Below the pieces are notes generated by a model that did not search any database, was not told the origin of the DNA, and saw only the letters and a program-made list of their open reading frames with translations. DNA of 64,000 nt from positions 124,001 to 188,000 of the forward strand of contig JAGQWX010000001.1 in assembly GCA_020436935.1 (NCBI GenBank). Reading direction: 5' to 3'. Within the stretch, counting starts at the first letter, position 1. Every line of letters begins with the position of its first letter. Source of the stretch: Saprospiraceae bacterium (lineage in GTDB: Bacteria > Bacteroidota > Bacteroidia > Chitinophagales > Saprospiraceae). Position numbers and translations under genes: made by a program. Of this stretch, positions 9,076-18,500 are shown in pieces.

Positions 9076-9864
9076 TTGAAAGCTAAAAAGTCATACGGCC
9101 AACACTTCCTCACCAATGAGGCCACTTCACAGAAAATTGCCTATTCCCTATTAAAAAACCCGGGAGGCAAAAATGTTCTTGAAATCGGGCCGGGAAAGGG
9201 AATGCTCACCAAATATTTGCTGGAGCAGGACATCCACCTCAAGGTCATAGAGGCCGATCGGGATATGGTGGATTACCTCAACGAGCACTTCCCAAAACTG
9301 GCCGACGACATCATTTTTCTTGATTTTCTCAAGACCAATATGTACAAGGTTTTTGATGGGGAGCCCTTCTACGTCATTGGAAATTTCCCTTACAACATCT
9401 CCTCCCAAATTGTCTTTAAAATCATCAATGCCAAGGAGATAGTACCTGAAATGGTGGGCATGTTCCAAAAAGAGATGGCTGAACGCATCATTGCTCCCCC
9501 GGGCAGCAAAACTTATGGGGTCATCAGTGTGCTTACACAGGCTTATTACACTGGGACTATGCTGATGAAAATTCCTCCGGGAGCTTTCAATCCCCCGCCA
9601 AAAGTGGATTCGGCAGTGATCAGGTTGACAAGGAAAGAAAATTTTGAACTTAATTGCAATGAAAAACTGTTTAGAACAGTTGTTAAAATGGCTTTCAACA
9701 GCAGGAGAAAAATGATGCGAAATACACTCAAACCGCTCGTCAACGATCCCGAACTTTTGAAAGACGAAATTTTTGAAATGAGGCCCGAACAACTTTCGGT
9801 CCAGCAATTTGAAGCATTGACCGCTAAAATTGATAAACAAACTAACTATGAGTCTGGAGACTAA
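9076..9864 (+). CDS. rsmA: 16S rRNA (adenine1518/1519-N6) dimethyltransferase
   Basis: KsgA/RsmA dimethylates two adjacent adenines in helix 45 of 16S rRNA late in small-subunit assembly. Signatures are KKSYGQHFL at the N terminus, the SAM motif VLEIGPGKGMLTKYLL, and the catalytic motif IV GNFPYNISSQIVFKI. The C-terminal helical domain ends in LSVQQFEALTAKI. The frame is open from an ATG at 8950, but homology begins at the TTG at 9076 (MKAKKSYGQHFL), whereas the 42 residues before it look unlike the family. The start is therefore uncertain. The stop overlaps the next gene's start by 17 nt. Confidence 0.95.
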   Translation: MKAKKSYGQHFLTNEATSQKIAYSLLKNPGGKNVLEIGPGKGMLTKYLLEQDIHLKVIEADRDMVDYLNEHFPKLADDIIFLDFLKTNMYKVFDGEPFYVIGNFPYNISSQIVFKIINAKEIVPEMVGMFQKEMAERIIAPPGSKTYGVISVLTQAYYTGTMLMKIPPGAFNPPPKVDSAVIRLTRKENFELNCNEKLFRTVVKMAFNSRRKMMRNTLKPLVNDPELLKDEIFEMRPEQLSVQQFEALTAKIDKQTNYESGD

Positions 9865-10294
9865 AATTATGGAGAGCCTTAAAGAGGCGATGAAGGCCAA
9901 AGATCAGGCCGCATTGAGGGGTATCAGAGCCATCAAATCTGCCATTCTATTGTTCAAAACAGATGGCAGTGGCAACGTATTGGATGAAGCAGCAGAAATA
10001 AAGCTGGTGCAGAAGCTTGTCAAACAAAGACAAGACTCTCTTGCCATTTATAAAGAACAAAACCGCGAGGATCTGGCCAAGGTCGAAGAGGAAGAGATCG
10101 AAGTATTGATGAAGTTTTTGCCTGAGCAGCTCTCTGAGGCTGACATCGAAAAAATCGTAGGTGATATCATTGCTGAAAGTGGTGCCACTTCTATCAAAGA
10201 CATGGGCAAGGTCATGGGCCTGGCGAATGCCAAACTTGCCGGAAAGGCTGATGGCAAAACCATCTCTATGATTGTAAAAAAATTGCTCGCATAA
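9848..10294 (+). CDS. GatB/YqeY domain protein
   Basis: YqeY family, about 148 residues, related to the C-terminal tRNA-interacting tail of the GatB amidotransferase subunit. Characteristic features are the opening MSLETKIMESLKEAMKAKDQAALRGIRAIKSAI, the KQRQDSLAIYKEQNREDLAKVEEEEIEVLMKFLPEQLSE helices, and the C-terminal TSIKDMGKVMGLANAKLAGKADGKTISMIVKKLL. The ATG at 9848 is preferred to the upstream 9830 codon because family members start there. It overlaps the end of rsmA, so the pair is probably translationally coupled. Physiological role is unclear; a link to tRNA or translation is only suggested by the domain. Confidence 0.9.
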   Translation: MSLETKIMESLKEAMKAKDQAALRGIRAIKSAILLFKTDGSGNVLDEAAEIKLVQKLVKQRQDSLAIYKEQNREDLAKVEEEEIEVLMKFLPEQLSEADIEKIVGDIIAESGATSIKDMGKVMGLANAKLAGKADGKTISMIVKKLLA

Positions 10295-10568
10295 GATTCT
10301 GCAAGGAAATATACTGATCGGAAATTGGAATGGTTGTCACTTACATGCTGGTAGCCAAAAGGCGCTTAAACCGCAGAAAAAAGCTGTAAAATTGACTGAG
10401 CATGTAATTTGTTCTGTGCCGAATGAAACAAAACAAAGGTTAAGCATCCTATTTTTGACCTGGTTAAGAAGGCCCGTTTCTAAATCCGATCAGTATATCA
10501 TTGAGAAGTTTTCTTTCTTTTTCCCTATATCAAGACCAGTCGCATTCAGAAACTTTCCGGGTTTTTGG

Positions 10569-12329
10569 ATGTTTGGTCTGCTTTTTTGGATCATTTTGCC
10601 ATGTGTTGCCCACACACAGCTTTACACCCTTATTTATAATCCACAGGAACTCAGCGATGTCCGCACCTTAAATCTCAGTCTCAAACCAGGGTATCTATAC
10701 GATACGGTCTACATCAAAAAGCAAATTCCTGAGATGAGAAAAAGGTTGATGGACGAAGGTTATTTGTATCAGCAGTTCAAGGGTTTGAGGATTTATGGAG
10801 ACACCTGCGAGCTGAGTTGGAACACAGGGCCACAGCTCCATCTCTCTTTCCAGACCGATTCATTTGGGCAGTCCGTCCTCGAACAGTCAGGCCTGACAAG
10901 TAAACTGTGGAATTTATCTGTAGATTCTGCTGCCAGAACCGTGATGTCGCGATCGGTTGGGCAGTATTTGTCCAACAATGGATTTCCGTTGTCAAAAGTT
11001 TATTTTACCAGAAGCTTTACCGGTGGGGACAGTCTGGTGACCAGATTGCACGTCATACCCGGACCATTTATAGTCTTCAACGATTTGGAGCTTCCAGAAA
11101 AAGCCGGCATCAGTAAAACATATCTAAGGAATATGCTGGGCTTTCAGAGAGAGGCTCCATACAATGCCTCGCTGGTGTTGGATATAGAACGAAAAGTAAA
11201 CAACCTCACCTTTCTAAAATTGACCTCTCCTCCCAAAATCAGCTTTCTCGCTGAAAAGGCCACAGTATTTTTGCCCATAGCGGATCAGAAGGCCTCCCGT
11301 TTCGATTTTCTCATTGGAGTGCTGCCAACTGTAGAAGATGGCATCAGAAAGTGGAATGTGAATGGTGAATTTCTGGCTGACTTTGTCAATAAGTTGGGTT
11401 TGGGAGAACGCCTTGGCTTACAGTTCAAAAGGCTTACGCTGGAAGACCAGTTTTTGAAGTTCAATTCTTCAGTGCCCTTTATTTTGTCTTCTCCATTTGG
11501 CATCAACGGGGATTTTGAGATCAGAAGAAACAGAAATATATCCATCGACCTTACGGGTAATGTGGGCGGCAGTTACTTCATCAATACGCAGAACCAGCTC
11601 AAGATATTCTGGACTTACAAATCAAGCGATCTGTTTAATCCTGACATTGAAAAAATTAGAGCCTCGGGTGCGCTTCCCAAAAATCTGGACCTCAGATTTC
11701 AGGGCGGAAGCATAGAGTATAGCTTCAGCAAGCTCGATTACATCTTCAACCCCAAGCAAGGCATCAATCTCAGGATACTTACTTCGCTGGGCAACAGGTC
11801 CATCGTCCGCAATCAACAAATTCTGCAAATCGAAGGCATTGATTTTGAAGCAAAGTACGATAGTCTTGGGCGCAGGAACATTCAAGTGGTCGGAGAAGTA
11901 GAAGTAGATCATTACACACCGGCTTTTGGTATTGGTACCTTTAGAAACAGGTTGCTCTTTTCATACAAGTACAACAACGGATCTGTCCTCCAGAATGAAC
12001 TCTACAGAATTGGCGGAAACAAGCTTTTGCGCGGTTTTGACGAACTGAGTTTCCTCACCGATCTGTATATGATGTACAGTGGTGAGTTCAGACTTATACT
12101 GGACAGAAATTCCTACCTCAATCTGCCCTTTATTGACCTGGCCATGATGCGCAATCGCAACAATGCGGGAACAGGACAGCTCGTGCCTGCCTACGGCATT
12201 GGCATGGGCATGAACTTTGCCACCAAAGCAGGCATCTTCAACATATCATTCGCTGCAGGCAATTACGACAACAGGGGATTCGACTTCGCCAATACCAAAA
12301 TACATTTCGGATATCTCAATCTATTCTGA
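10569..12329 (+). CDS. BamA/TamA-superfamily outer-membrane beta-barrel protein
   Basis: The product resembles the Omp85 (surface antigen D15) superfamily. After a hydrophobic signal-like segment (MFGLLFWIILPCVAH) come POTRA-like segments (about residues 25-200, e.g. SLKPGYLYDTVYIKKQIPEMRKRLMDEGYLY) and then an aromatic-rich beta-barrel domain. The barrel has the YRIGGNKLLRGFDEL block, corresponding to the conserved lid-loop motif (RGF), and ends in a strand closing with aromatic residues (HFGYLNLF). It is shorter than BamA, so a TamA-like or lipoprotein-free Bacteroidota paralogue is more likely than the essential BamA. The frame is open from a TTG at 10392, but the ATG at 10569 gives a better secretion signal. 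Confidence 0.8.
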   Translation: MFGLLFWIILPCVAHTQLYTLIYNPQELSDVRTLNLSLKPGYLYDTVYIKKQIPEMRKRLMDEGYLYQQFKGLRIYGDTCELSWNTGPQLHLSFQTDSFGQSVLEQSGLTSKLWNLSVDSAARTVMSRSVGQYLSNNGFPLSKVYFTRSFTGGDSLVTRLHVIPGPFIVFNDLELPEKAGISKTYLRNMLGFQREAPYNASLVLDIERKVNNLTFLKLTSPPKISFLAEKATVFLPIADQKASRFDFLIGVLPTVEDGIRKWNVNGEFLADFVNKLGLGERLGLQFKRLTLEDQFLKFNSSVPFILSSPFGINGDFEIRRNRNISIDLTGNVGGSYFINTQNQLKIFWTYKSSDLFNPDIEKIRASGALPKNLDLRFQGGSIEYSFSKLDYIFNPKQGINLRILTSLGNRSIVRNQQILQIEGIDFEAKYDSLGRRNIQVVGEVEVDHYTPAFGIGTFRNRLLFSYKYNNGSVLQNELYRIGGNKLLRGFDELSFLTDLYMMYSGEFRLILDRNSYLNLPFIDLAMMRNRNNAGTGQLVPAYGIGMGMNFATKAGIFNISFAAGNYDNRGFDFANTKIHFGYLNLF

Positions 12330-12362
12330 CAAAAACCATAGTTTTGCAGCTTAATTCAACGT

Positions 12363-13187
12363 ATGACAACGCAAAATTTTGGAGACATCCTGGAAAAAGC
12401 TTTGCCCATCTGCAGGGAAGCTGCTGCATTTATCAAAAACCACGTGGGCGGAGTGAGCAAAGAGCAAGTCGTAGAAAAAGACAAAAACTCCCTCGTGTCT
12501 TTTGTTGATGAAGGCGCTGAAAAAATATTGGTCAAAGGTCTGTCCGCCATCCTTCCCGAGGCAGGATTTATCACAGAAGAAAACACGGTCTCTCAGGAAA
12601 AAAAATCAAGCATGTGGATCATTGACCCACTCGATGGCACCTCCAACTTTTTGTTTGGCATACCATTCTTTTGCGTGAGTGTGGCCTTGTATGCTACCGG
12701 AGACTTAAAAGTGGGCATCATCATTTCTGTCATGAATGATGAAGAATTTACGGCTGTAAAAGGTCAGGGAGCATATCTCAATGGCCAGCCCATGCGCGTA
12801 ACCGATGCAGATGATCTGTCGAAAGTGCTCACCGCTACAGGTTTCCCTTACAACAACAGAGAATACCTCGACCGCACTAACTTTCCGGCCATGCATTACT
12901 TCCTCATGCGCACCAAGGGACTCAACAGGTTGGGATCAGCTGCTCTGGACCTCGCCTATGTAGCCTGCGGCAGGTTTGGTTTGTACTTCGAGGGCTGGAT
13001 CAATCCCTGGGACGTTGCAGCCGGCATTTTGCTGGTAAGAGAAGCGGGCGGCCATGTGGAATCATACGATGGCGACGATGTCTTATTTGCCGGCACTATT
13101 GTTGCTACAACGCCAAAACTGATTGAAGAGGTAAGAATAGGCCTTTCTAAGAATAGTATGAGGCATCCGAGGAAGAATGCGTTGTAG
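12363..13187 (+). CDS. Inositol monophosphatase family protein
   Basis: Mg2+/Li+-sensitive phosphatase fold, 274 residues. The metal-binding motif IDPLDGTSNFLFGIPFFCVSVA (about residues 88-109) and the second family motif NPWDVAAGILLVREAGG (about 217-233) are both intact, as is the upstream E-E pair in FITEENT. Likely substrates are inositol-1-phosphate or related sugar phosphates (SuhB-type). A CysQ-like 3'-phosphoadenosine phosphatase role is less likely without sulfate genes nearby. It starts 33 nt after the barrel protein and is probably co-transcribed. It is the last core gene before the accessory cassette. Confidence 0.88.
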   Translation: MTTQNFGDILEKALPICREAAAFIKNHVGGVSKEQVVEKDKNSLVSFVDEGAEKILVKGLSAILPEAGFITEENTVSQEKKSSMWIIDPLDGTSNFLFGIPFFCVSVALYATGDLKVGIIISVMNDEEFTAVKGQGAYLNGQPMRVTDADDLSKVLTATGFPYNNREYLDRTNFPAMHYFLMRTKGLNRLGSAALDLAYVACGRFGLYFEGWINPWDVAAGILLVREAGGHVESYDGDDVLFAGTIVATTPKLIEEVRIGLSKNSMRHPRKNAL

Positions 13188-13309
13188 GGGATGGATTCAT
13201 TTTACTCTCCTTTGCACATTTTAAATATCGGATGATACGTCTAGTTTAAACATTCCCTGCGATTATTTATATCAAAAATAATTTTCAACATTGTATATAG
13301 GACTAATAA

Positions 13310-13939
13310 TTAATACCAATTATTTGGCCTATTTAGCTTATAACCTGTTTTACTAATAACAATTTCTGGAAACTGTGCGTCAACAAGCTTTTTTCTACCA
13401 ATTGATAAAGATCCTTTGGCTATAATTGACATAGAGCTATTATGGCGCTTTGGTGGAAAAGCAATAAATACACGTTTGTTTTTGAATAATCCATGTACCG
13501 CTTTTATCGGAGGTGTGAGATCGCTATCGCCAGATACTAACATAGCCATATCGTAACTGTCATTAAAAGCATCTACGATTATATTTGTAGCTATATTAAC
13601 ATCTGTCATTTTCTCTTTGGCTGATCTCCATATGTTACCGCATCTTTTACATTCCTCTGTATTATCTTGATAGTTACCATAGAAGACCTTCACTCCTGTA
13701 CCTTCAATAGCATCAATGTAGGTTGATTGTCTTTTTTGCTTATCAGGGTTGTTACTAACTCTACTTGTAAAATATTTCACATCTAGTAATTCTTGTTGTG
13801 GCTGCAGTAGACTTTGTATCAATTTTTTAATATCCAACCATCTGCAATGGTCAAATGACGCTTCTCGCATTCCAAAATATAAATTAAAACCATCTATATA
13901 GGCAATAACTCTTTCTTTTTTGTTTGATTGAACTTGCAT
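13310..13939 (-). CDS. NYN-domain (PIN-like) RNase, LabA/DUF88 type
   Basis: The 209-residue protein shows the NYN fold: an N-terminal acidic motif RVIAYIDGFNLYFGM with the first metal-binding Asp (about residue 16), a middle acidic helix TDVNIATNIIVDAFND, and the third acidic strand MAMLVSGDSDLTPPIKAV (about 132-149). A CKRCG knuckle (about 100-104) could bind zinc. NYN proteins are metal-dependent nucleases acting mostly on RNA. It is the last gene of a leftward accessory cassette, 103 nt after higA. The neighbourhood (toxin-antitoxin, restriction enzyme) suggests a defence role, which is inference. The DNA is visibly AT-richer than the flanking suhB-like gene. Confidence 0.85.
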   Translation of the reverse strand: MQVQSNKKERVIAYIDGFNLYFGMREASFDHCRWLDIKKLIQSLLQPQQELLDVKYFTSRVSNNPDKQKRQSTYIDAIEGTGVKVFYGNYQDNTEECKRCGNIWRSAKEKMTDVNIATNIIVDAFNDSYDMAMLVSGDSDLTPPIKAVHGLFKNKRVFIAFPPKRHNSSMSIIAKGSLSIGRKKLVDAQFPEIVISKTGYKLNRPNNWY

Positions 13940-13978
13940 TTATTTGAATTTAATAATACCTTTGTACTCTAGAACATC

Positions 13979-14023
13979 ACCAAGGATAGTATCCTTGGTC
14001 AGACGCCTTCCAAAAGAAGGCGT
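13979..14023 (-). other. Two tandem hairpins between higA and the NYN gene
   Basis: A 21-bp palindrome ACCAAGGATA-g-TATCCTTGGT (13979-13999) is followed by ACGCCTTC (14003-14010) pairing with GAAGGCGT (14016-14023) over a 5-nt loop. On the minus strand the second hairpin comes first after higA but has no T tract following it. It could be a weak terminator pair, an RNA-processing site or a binding site. Confidence 0.55.
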
Positions 14024-14042
14024 TTCACTTTCAATAATTTCC

Positions 14043-15125
14043 TTACTCTAATTTGACAATGAGTTGTCTTCCCACACTTGGATGGACTAAACCCTTATGG
14101 TGTAATCTTCCAATTATAATTCCTGGATGGGTGTGAAATTTCTTTGCATACCCAATTATCATATCTTCTGTAATTGTAAAGTTTGATAAAATCTCATCTT
14201 CTTGCTCTTGCGAGAGCAAAAATTCGGAAGCAAAATTATTGGCCTCTATTTCCTTTTGCATATCAAACTCGCTATATTCAATGTCTTCTAAAAAAATATC
14301 TTTCTTACCATGTAATAGAATATGTCCTGCTTCATGGTAAAAAGTAAACCAAAAACTATCGTTTCTCTTAAATCTACCTGATATCTGAATCAAAGGTGTA
14401 TCATTCAACCAACGAGTGCATCCACTGATTGGTGCTTTTGGCAGTGTCGGAGTATTAACCAACTTAACTCCTGCTTCTAAACACAATGACTGAAGCTTCA
14501 AAAAGAAATCATCTGGATGCGTAACCAAAATATCTTTTATCTTGTGGAGTATTTCTTTGAATTTAATTTCAGAGTATGCATTTGCTTTTAATTCTGAAGC
14601 TTGTAATTCCCCTTTTCTTAGCCAAGCAGAAATTGCATAGGGCTCTTTTGTACTTGCTAAGGAAATTCTAAAAGCTACTTTAAGTTGTTGATTGAAATAA
14701 TAACTTTCCCATGCAGTGTGTTTAGAGAACCCAAAAAACTCTAATAATTCATCTGATTTTTCTTGTATGGTCACTACCGTGGGCAACCAGCCCTTTTTTA
14801 TCATGTCTGCAATCGGAAATTTTTTTGCCCAAGGAACAGCTTCGTCAATTATTGCTTTATGTTTTATCCTGGCCTGGTACTCATCATAACTCCTTTGGTG
14901 ATTTATCCAAAAGTGAGCGGGTATTTGAGTGACGCTCTCAAACTGCACAGCCATTTCTGGGGTTATTGCACTTTCTCCCTTTAGAATTGCAATAATTGTT
15001 TTTTCAGGCTTACCTGTTCTGAGGGCAAATTCCTTAGGGCCCATACTCATTTCCTCCAGCTTCTCTGACAAAGTTTCACCAGGATGTGGTCTAGATTGGG
15101 GGAAATATCTGTTTTGCTTTTCCAT
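14043..15125 (-). CDS. HigA-type antitoxin fused to an ImmA/IrrE metallopeptidase domain
   Basis: A 360-residue two-domain protein. An N-terminal HTH_XRE domain of the HigA family (HPGETLSEKLEEMSMGPKEFALRTGKPEKTIIAILKGESAITPEMAVQFESVTQIPAHFWINHQ, residues 15-80) is followed by a C-terminal DUF955/ImmA-IrrE domain with zinc motif FYHEAGHILLHGK (HExxH, about 263-275) and a downstream EIEANNFASEFLLS glutamate helix. It probably binds DNA, neutralises the adjacent RelE-like toxin and autoregulates. The protease domain could allow damage-triggered cleavage. It follows the toxin gene by only 2 nt, giving the reversed toxin-first order of hig loci. Confidence 0.87.
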   Translation of the reverse strand: MEKQNRYFPQSRPHPGETLSEKLEEMSMGPKEFALRTGKPEKTIIAILKGESAITPEMAVQFESVTQIPAHFWINHQRSYDEYQARIKHKAIIDEAVPWAKKFPIADMIKKGWLPTVVTIQEKSDELLEFFGFSKHTAWESYYFNQQLKVAFRISLASTKEPYAISAWLRKGELQASELKANAYSEIKFKEILHKIKDILVTHPDDFFLKLQSLCLEAGVKLVNTPTLPKAPISGCTRWLNDTPLIQISGRFKRNDSFWFTFYHEAGHILLHGKKDIFLEDIEYSEFDMQKEIEANNFASEFLLSQEQEDEILSNFTITEDMIIGYAKKFHTHPGIIIGRLHHKGLVHPSVGRQLIVKLE

Positions 15126-15127
15126 CT

Positions 15128-15469
15128 TTAGCCTTCTTTGTGGTAATTAATAATTTCTATTACCTCGACTCCTTTAATTTCTATCCAGATATATTGACCA
15201 TCTGCATTGGTTGGTATAGGATCTTCATGTGGTGTGAAAATTAGTCTATAGGGTTGATCAAGATCGCAAGCCCATTGACCTTTCCTTTCATTTTTAAGTT
15301 CATGATAATTTCCTGGCAAAAATTTTACATCTTCTAAAGATTCTGCATCTAACAACTGAGTCAATCTCAACCTTAATTTTTGGGCCCTGATCTTTCCAAA
15401 CTCTTTTAACATCTTCCGTTCATCATTGACCAGATTTTCAAGTTTTTTATGAGTAAAAGTAATTTTCAA
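15128..15469 (-). CDS. RelE/HigB-family toxin
   Basis: A 113-residue protein with the ParE/RelE-like layout: N-terminal helices KKLENLVNDERKMLKEFGKIRAQKLRLRLTQLLDAESL, then the strands NERKGQWACDLDQPYRLIFTP and IKGVEVIEIINYH. The pattern of basic and aromatic residues on the final strands matches ribosome-dependent mRNA interferases of the HigB/killer-protein type. The start is TTG at 15469; the conserved N-terminal segment KITFTHKKLE supports it over the Met 20 codons later. The gene is preceded by a -7-like box and a 19-bp palindrome. Confidence 0.82.
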   Translation of the reverse strand: MKITFTHKKLENLVNDERKMLKEFGKIRAQKLRLRLTQLLDAESLEDVKFLPGNYHELKNERKGQWACDLDQPYRLIFTPHEDPIPTNADGQYIWIEIKGVEVIEIINYHKEG

Positions 15470-15471
15470 GG

Positions 15472-15509
15472 CAAAAGTATGTTTATTTTGACTAACACTT
15501 AGTGTAAGT
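15472..15509 (-). promoter_or_regulatory. higBA promoter box and operator palindrome
   Basis: ACTAACACTTAGTGTAAGT (15491-15509) is a 19-bp palindrome with one mismatched pair. Directly downstream on the minus strand lies TACTTTTG (15479-15472), matching TANNTTTG, only 2 nt before the TTG start of the toxin. The arrangement suits autorepression by the XRE-domain antitoxin. Palindrome and box are visible; binding is inference. Confidence 0.5.
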
Positions 15510-15555
15510 TGTAATGTTTAACAAAGTAATAATTCGAAAGAATTGATTTTTAAAA

Positions 15556-18500
15556 TTATACTTGGAAAGCATTGTACTCACTTTCTGCCATTTCAAAATT
15601 TGGGTCTATAATCAAGACGTCCTCGTAATCTAAATCATACAATTTGTAAATCACTAAATCTATTTGACTCTCAATTTCTTCAGTATTAAGTCCGGAGTTT
15701 GTTTGTCTAATTGCTTCTTTAACCAAGTTCTCAAGAGTAATATCAACTTTTGACAAAAGAGATATATTTTCAAAATACTTAGCAATTAATTGGACTCCGT
15801 TTTGTATTTGAGTGCAATAATTTGAAATTTGAAACCACCCCAATTTGGAATTCAATATACCTAATGTTGTCAAGTTACAATCAGGTAATATATACATTGA
15901 ATTATTACAATAAAACCCTCGGTCGTCATATAGAAAAACAGGTTTTACTTGAAATATCTGGTACATAACTTTAGGATTATTGAACTCTTCATAATAATCT
16001 ACAGCGTCTTGAATTTCATACCATTTATAAGTACCAGACTTCCTTCCTGTCCAATTTGTACCTCCCCAATCCTTTGGCATTGGTTCTAGTTTTTCTCTGT
16101 ATTGGCTTAAATGCTTATTTATTGAAGGGTATAGATTTATATCAATTCCTCTTCTGGCAAAAATTAAATATTTATTGGCATTTGGACTTTCATATCTCTT
16201 GATGTCCCTTCCGGCCAAAAATGGTTTTATAATTTCCTCCGACCGAGGATCTTCTTCAATCAATCTGTCACGGGTTTTTTGGTCAATTACAAATGCCTCA
16301 TTATAACCTGTCTTTATCCCATAAAATATCTTACCTTTTACATATTCTCCTAATGGAAGCCCTTTTCTTTTGAGTTTTTCGAGGAGCTGTTGTACCTTAT
16401 TGGATGATAGTGTCCATCCTTCTTTGACAAGGCCACTGGTTTGCACTTCAAAACGATGGTCTGCCAGATAATTTTCAAGACCGCTATCAAATTGGAGTGT
16501 ATCAATATTCGCAGATACAAATGAAGACTGTGGGTCATTGTTTTTCATCATAAGGATGCATGGATATGTTGTGGCCTCTTCAAAAACAGGCAGGTCACCA
16601 AAATCATAAATGGCCAGTAAGCGTTTGTTCAGGACAAAATCCCTAAGCTCAAAACCATAACCGGCACGCATCCATTTATTGGGGATAATGTAGACAAAAT
16701 GACCTGAGTCCGATAGAAGGGACATACCCAATTCTACAAAGTACACGTACAAGTCGGCAGTACCCTTGTATGTAATGAATTTACTACTGAGGTAGGGCTT
16801 AAGGCTTGAAAATTCCTCCTGTCTGATATATGGAGGATTGCCTATGATAACATCAAATCCCAAGAACTTTCCCTCATCATCCAAAACTTCTGGAAACTCA
16901 AACCTCCACTCAAAGGCAGCCTCATAAATCTTATTGCTCTTTATTTCTTCTATTTCCGCCTTTTTTGCTTCAATTTTATTTAGGAGTTCATTTTTTTGTC
17001 TCTCTTTTTCCTTTGCCTGAGATTTTGAAAGTTCAACATCTATCAATGTTACACTTCCAAATCTGTTGTAAAACAGCCCTTCCAATTTCTGTAAATCACG
17101 TAGCTCTTTACCTCCAACCTCAGATCTAAAATCACCTTTGATGGTATTGATCAAATGTTTGAACTCCTGTTTATTCTCTTTATTGGTCACTTCCTTGTAT
17201 CCACTTACAGCCAGTTTATATCCTTCTATGGAGAATTTACTTTTTTTCAGCGCCGGTCCAAGATCGCTATCCAGATCAAAGCGTCTTATGAGGCTGTTGC
17301 CACATTTGATATTGATATCAATGTTAGGAAGCGTTTCTAAATCATTGAGTTGGCTTTCCTCTGTATAATAAGCGTGTTTTAGAAGTTCTATCCACAACCT
17401 CAGTGTACAAATTTTGACTGAATTGGGATTGATATCAACGCCAAATAAACAGTTTTCTATGATATGTTGCTTTTGTTCAAATAAAGCTTTTTGAATTGTC
17501 CTACTCTCTTTTGAAAGCAAATCATATTCAAAAGACTTATGGTTTTCGGATTCTATGATCAACTCATCATTGTCTACACTTGCTAGAATAGGAAGGCGAT
17601 TGAAATCTTGATCACACAAAAGGTTTAGTTCTGATTTTATAGCAATTATTTCATTAAGCGCAGAAACTAAAAAATGCCCGGAACCTACCGCAGGGTCACA
17701 AATCTTAAGACTATCTATTATGGTATTGTATTTTTTAAGTTCCTCCTTTTTATAAGGTTTACCAATATAGTTTTTCAATTCATCCCAATTCTGACTTTCA
17801 AATTCGGTGTGATCATTGAATTTCTGGATTACAGCCTTTCGGATGATTTCCTTACACATATACATAGTGACAAAACCTGGCGTAAAATAGGAGCCATCTT
17901 TATACCCATTGATTTTCTCGAAAATCAAACCAAGCACTGAAGCGTTTATGAGGCTTTTATTTTCTTCCTGAATTTTTTCAATTCCCTCAGAACTAAAATT
18001 ATAGGCATCAAGAAACTCAAATAAATATTGCAACGTATTTATTTCTCGTTCTTTGCTCTTTCCTTTTTCATCTTTAAGTACCGTCCTGAAATAGAGTGGT
18101 ATGAGGAGATTGTCCTCCAAATTTGAAATTTTGAGAGTTCTTGTCTCTAATTCATTTACTTCAAACAATGAACTATTTAAGTATGGTATTTTGTCATACA
18201 CATCCTTAACATGTGAGCTTCTGTCAGCTGGTCTTATAGCTAAGACTTGAAAAAACAACTTATTTAGCGTATCATAATCTACTATTTTCTCGTAATTTAA
18301 GAATTGATAATGTCTGTTTCCCTTATGATATTTTATAAGTTGGGACTCTAATAGTTTTAGAAAAAGAATCCTATTGATCCAAGTGATACAAAGTTCTAGT
18401 GCTATTTCATAATGAGTTGAAGAGGGTACATTGGTTTCAAATTTCAGGATATTGATTGTGTTTTCAATTAAAGAAGCGGGATTCCTGTTATCTATTTCCC

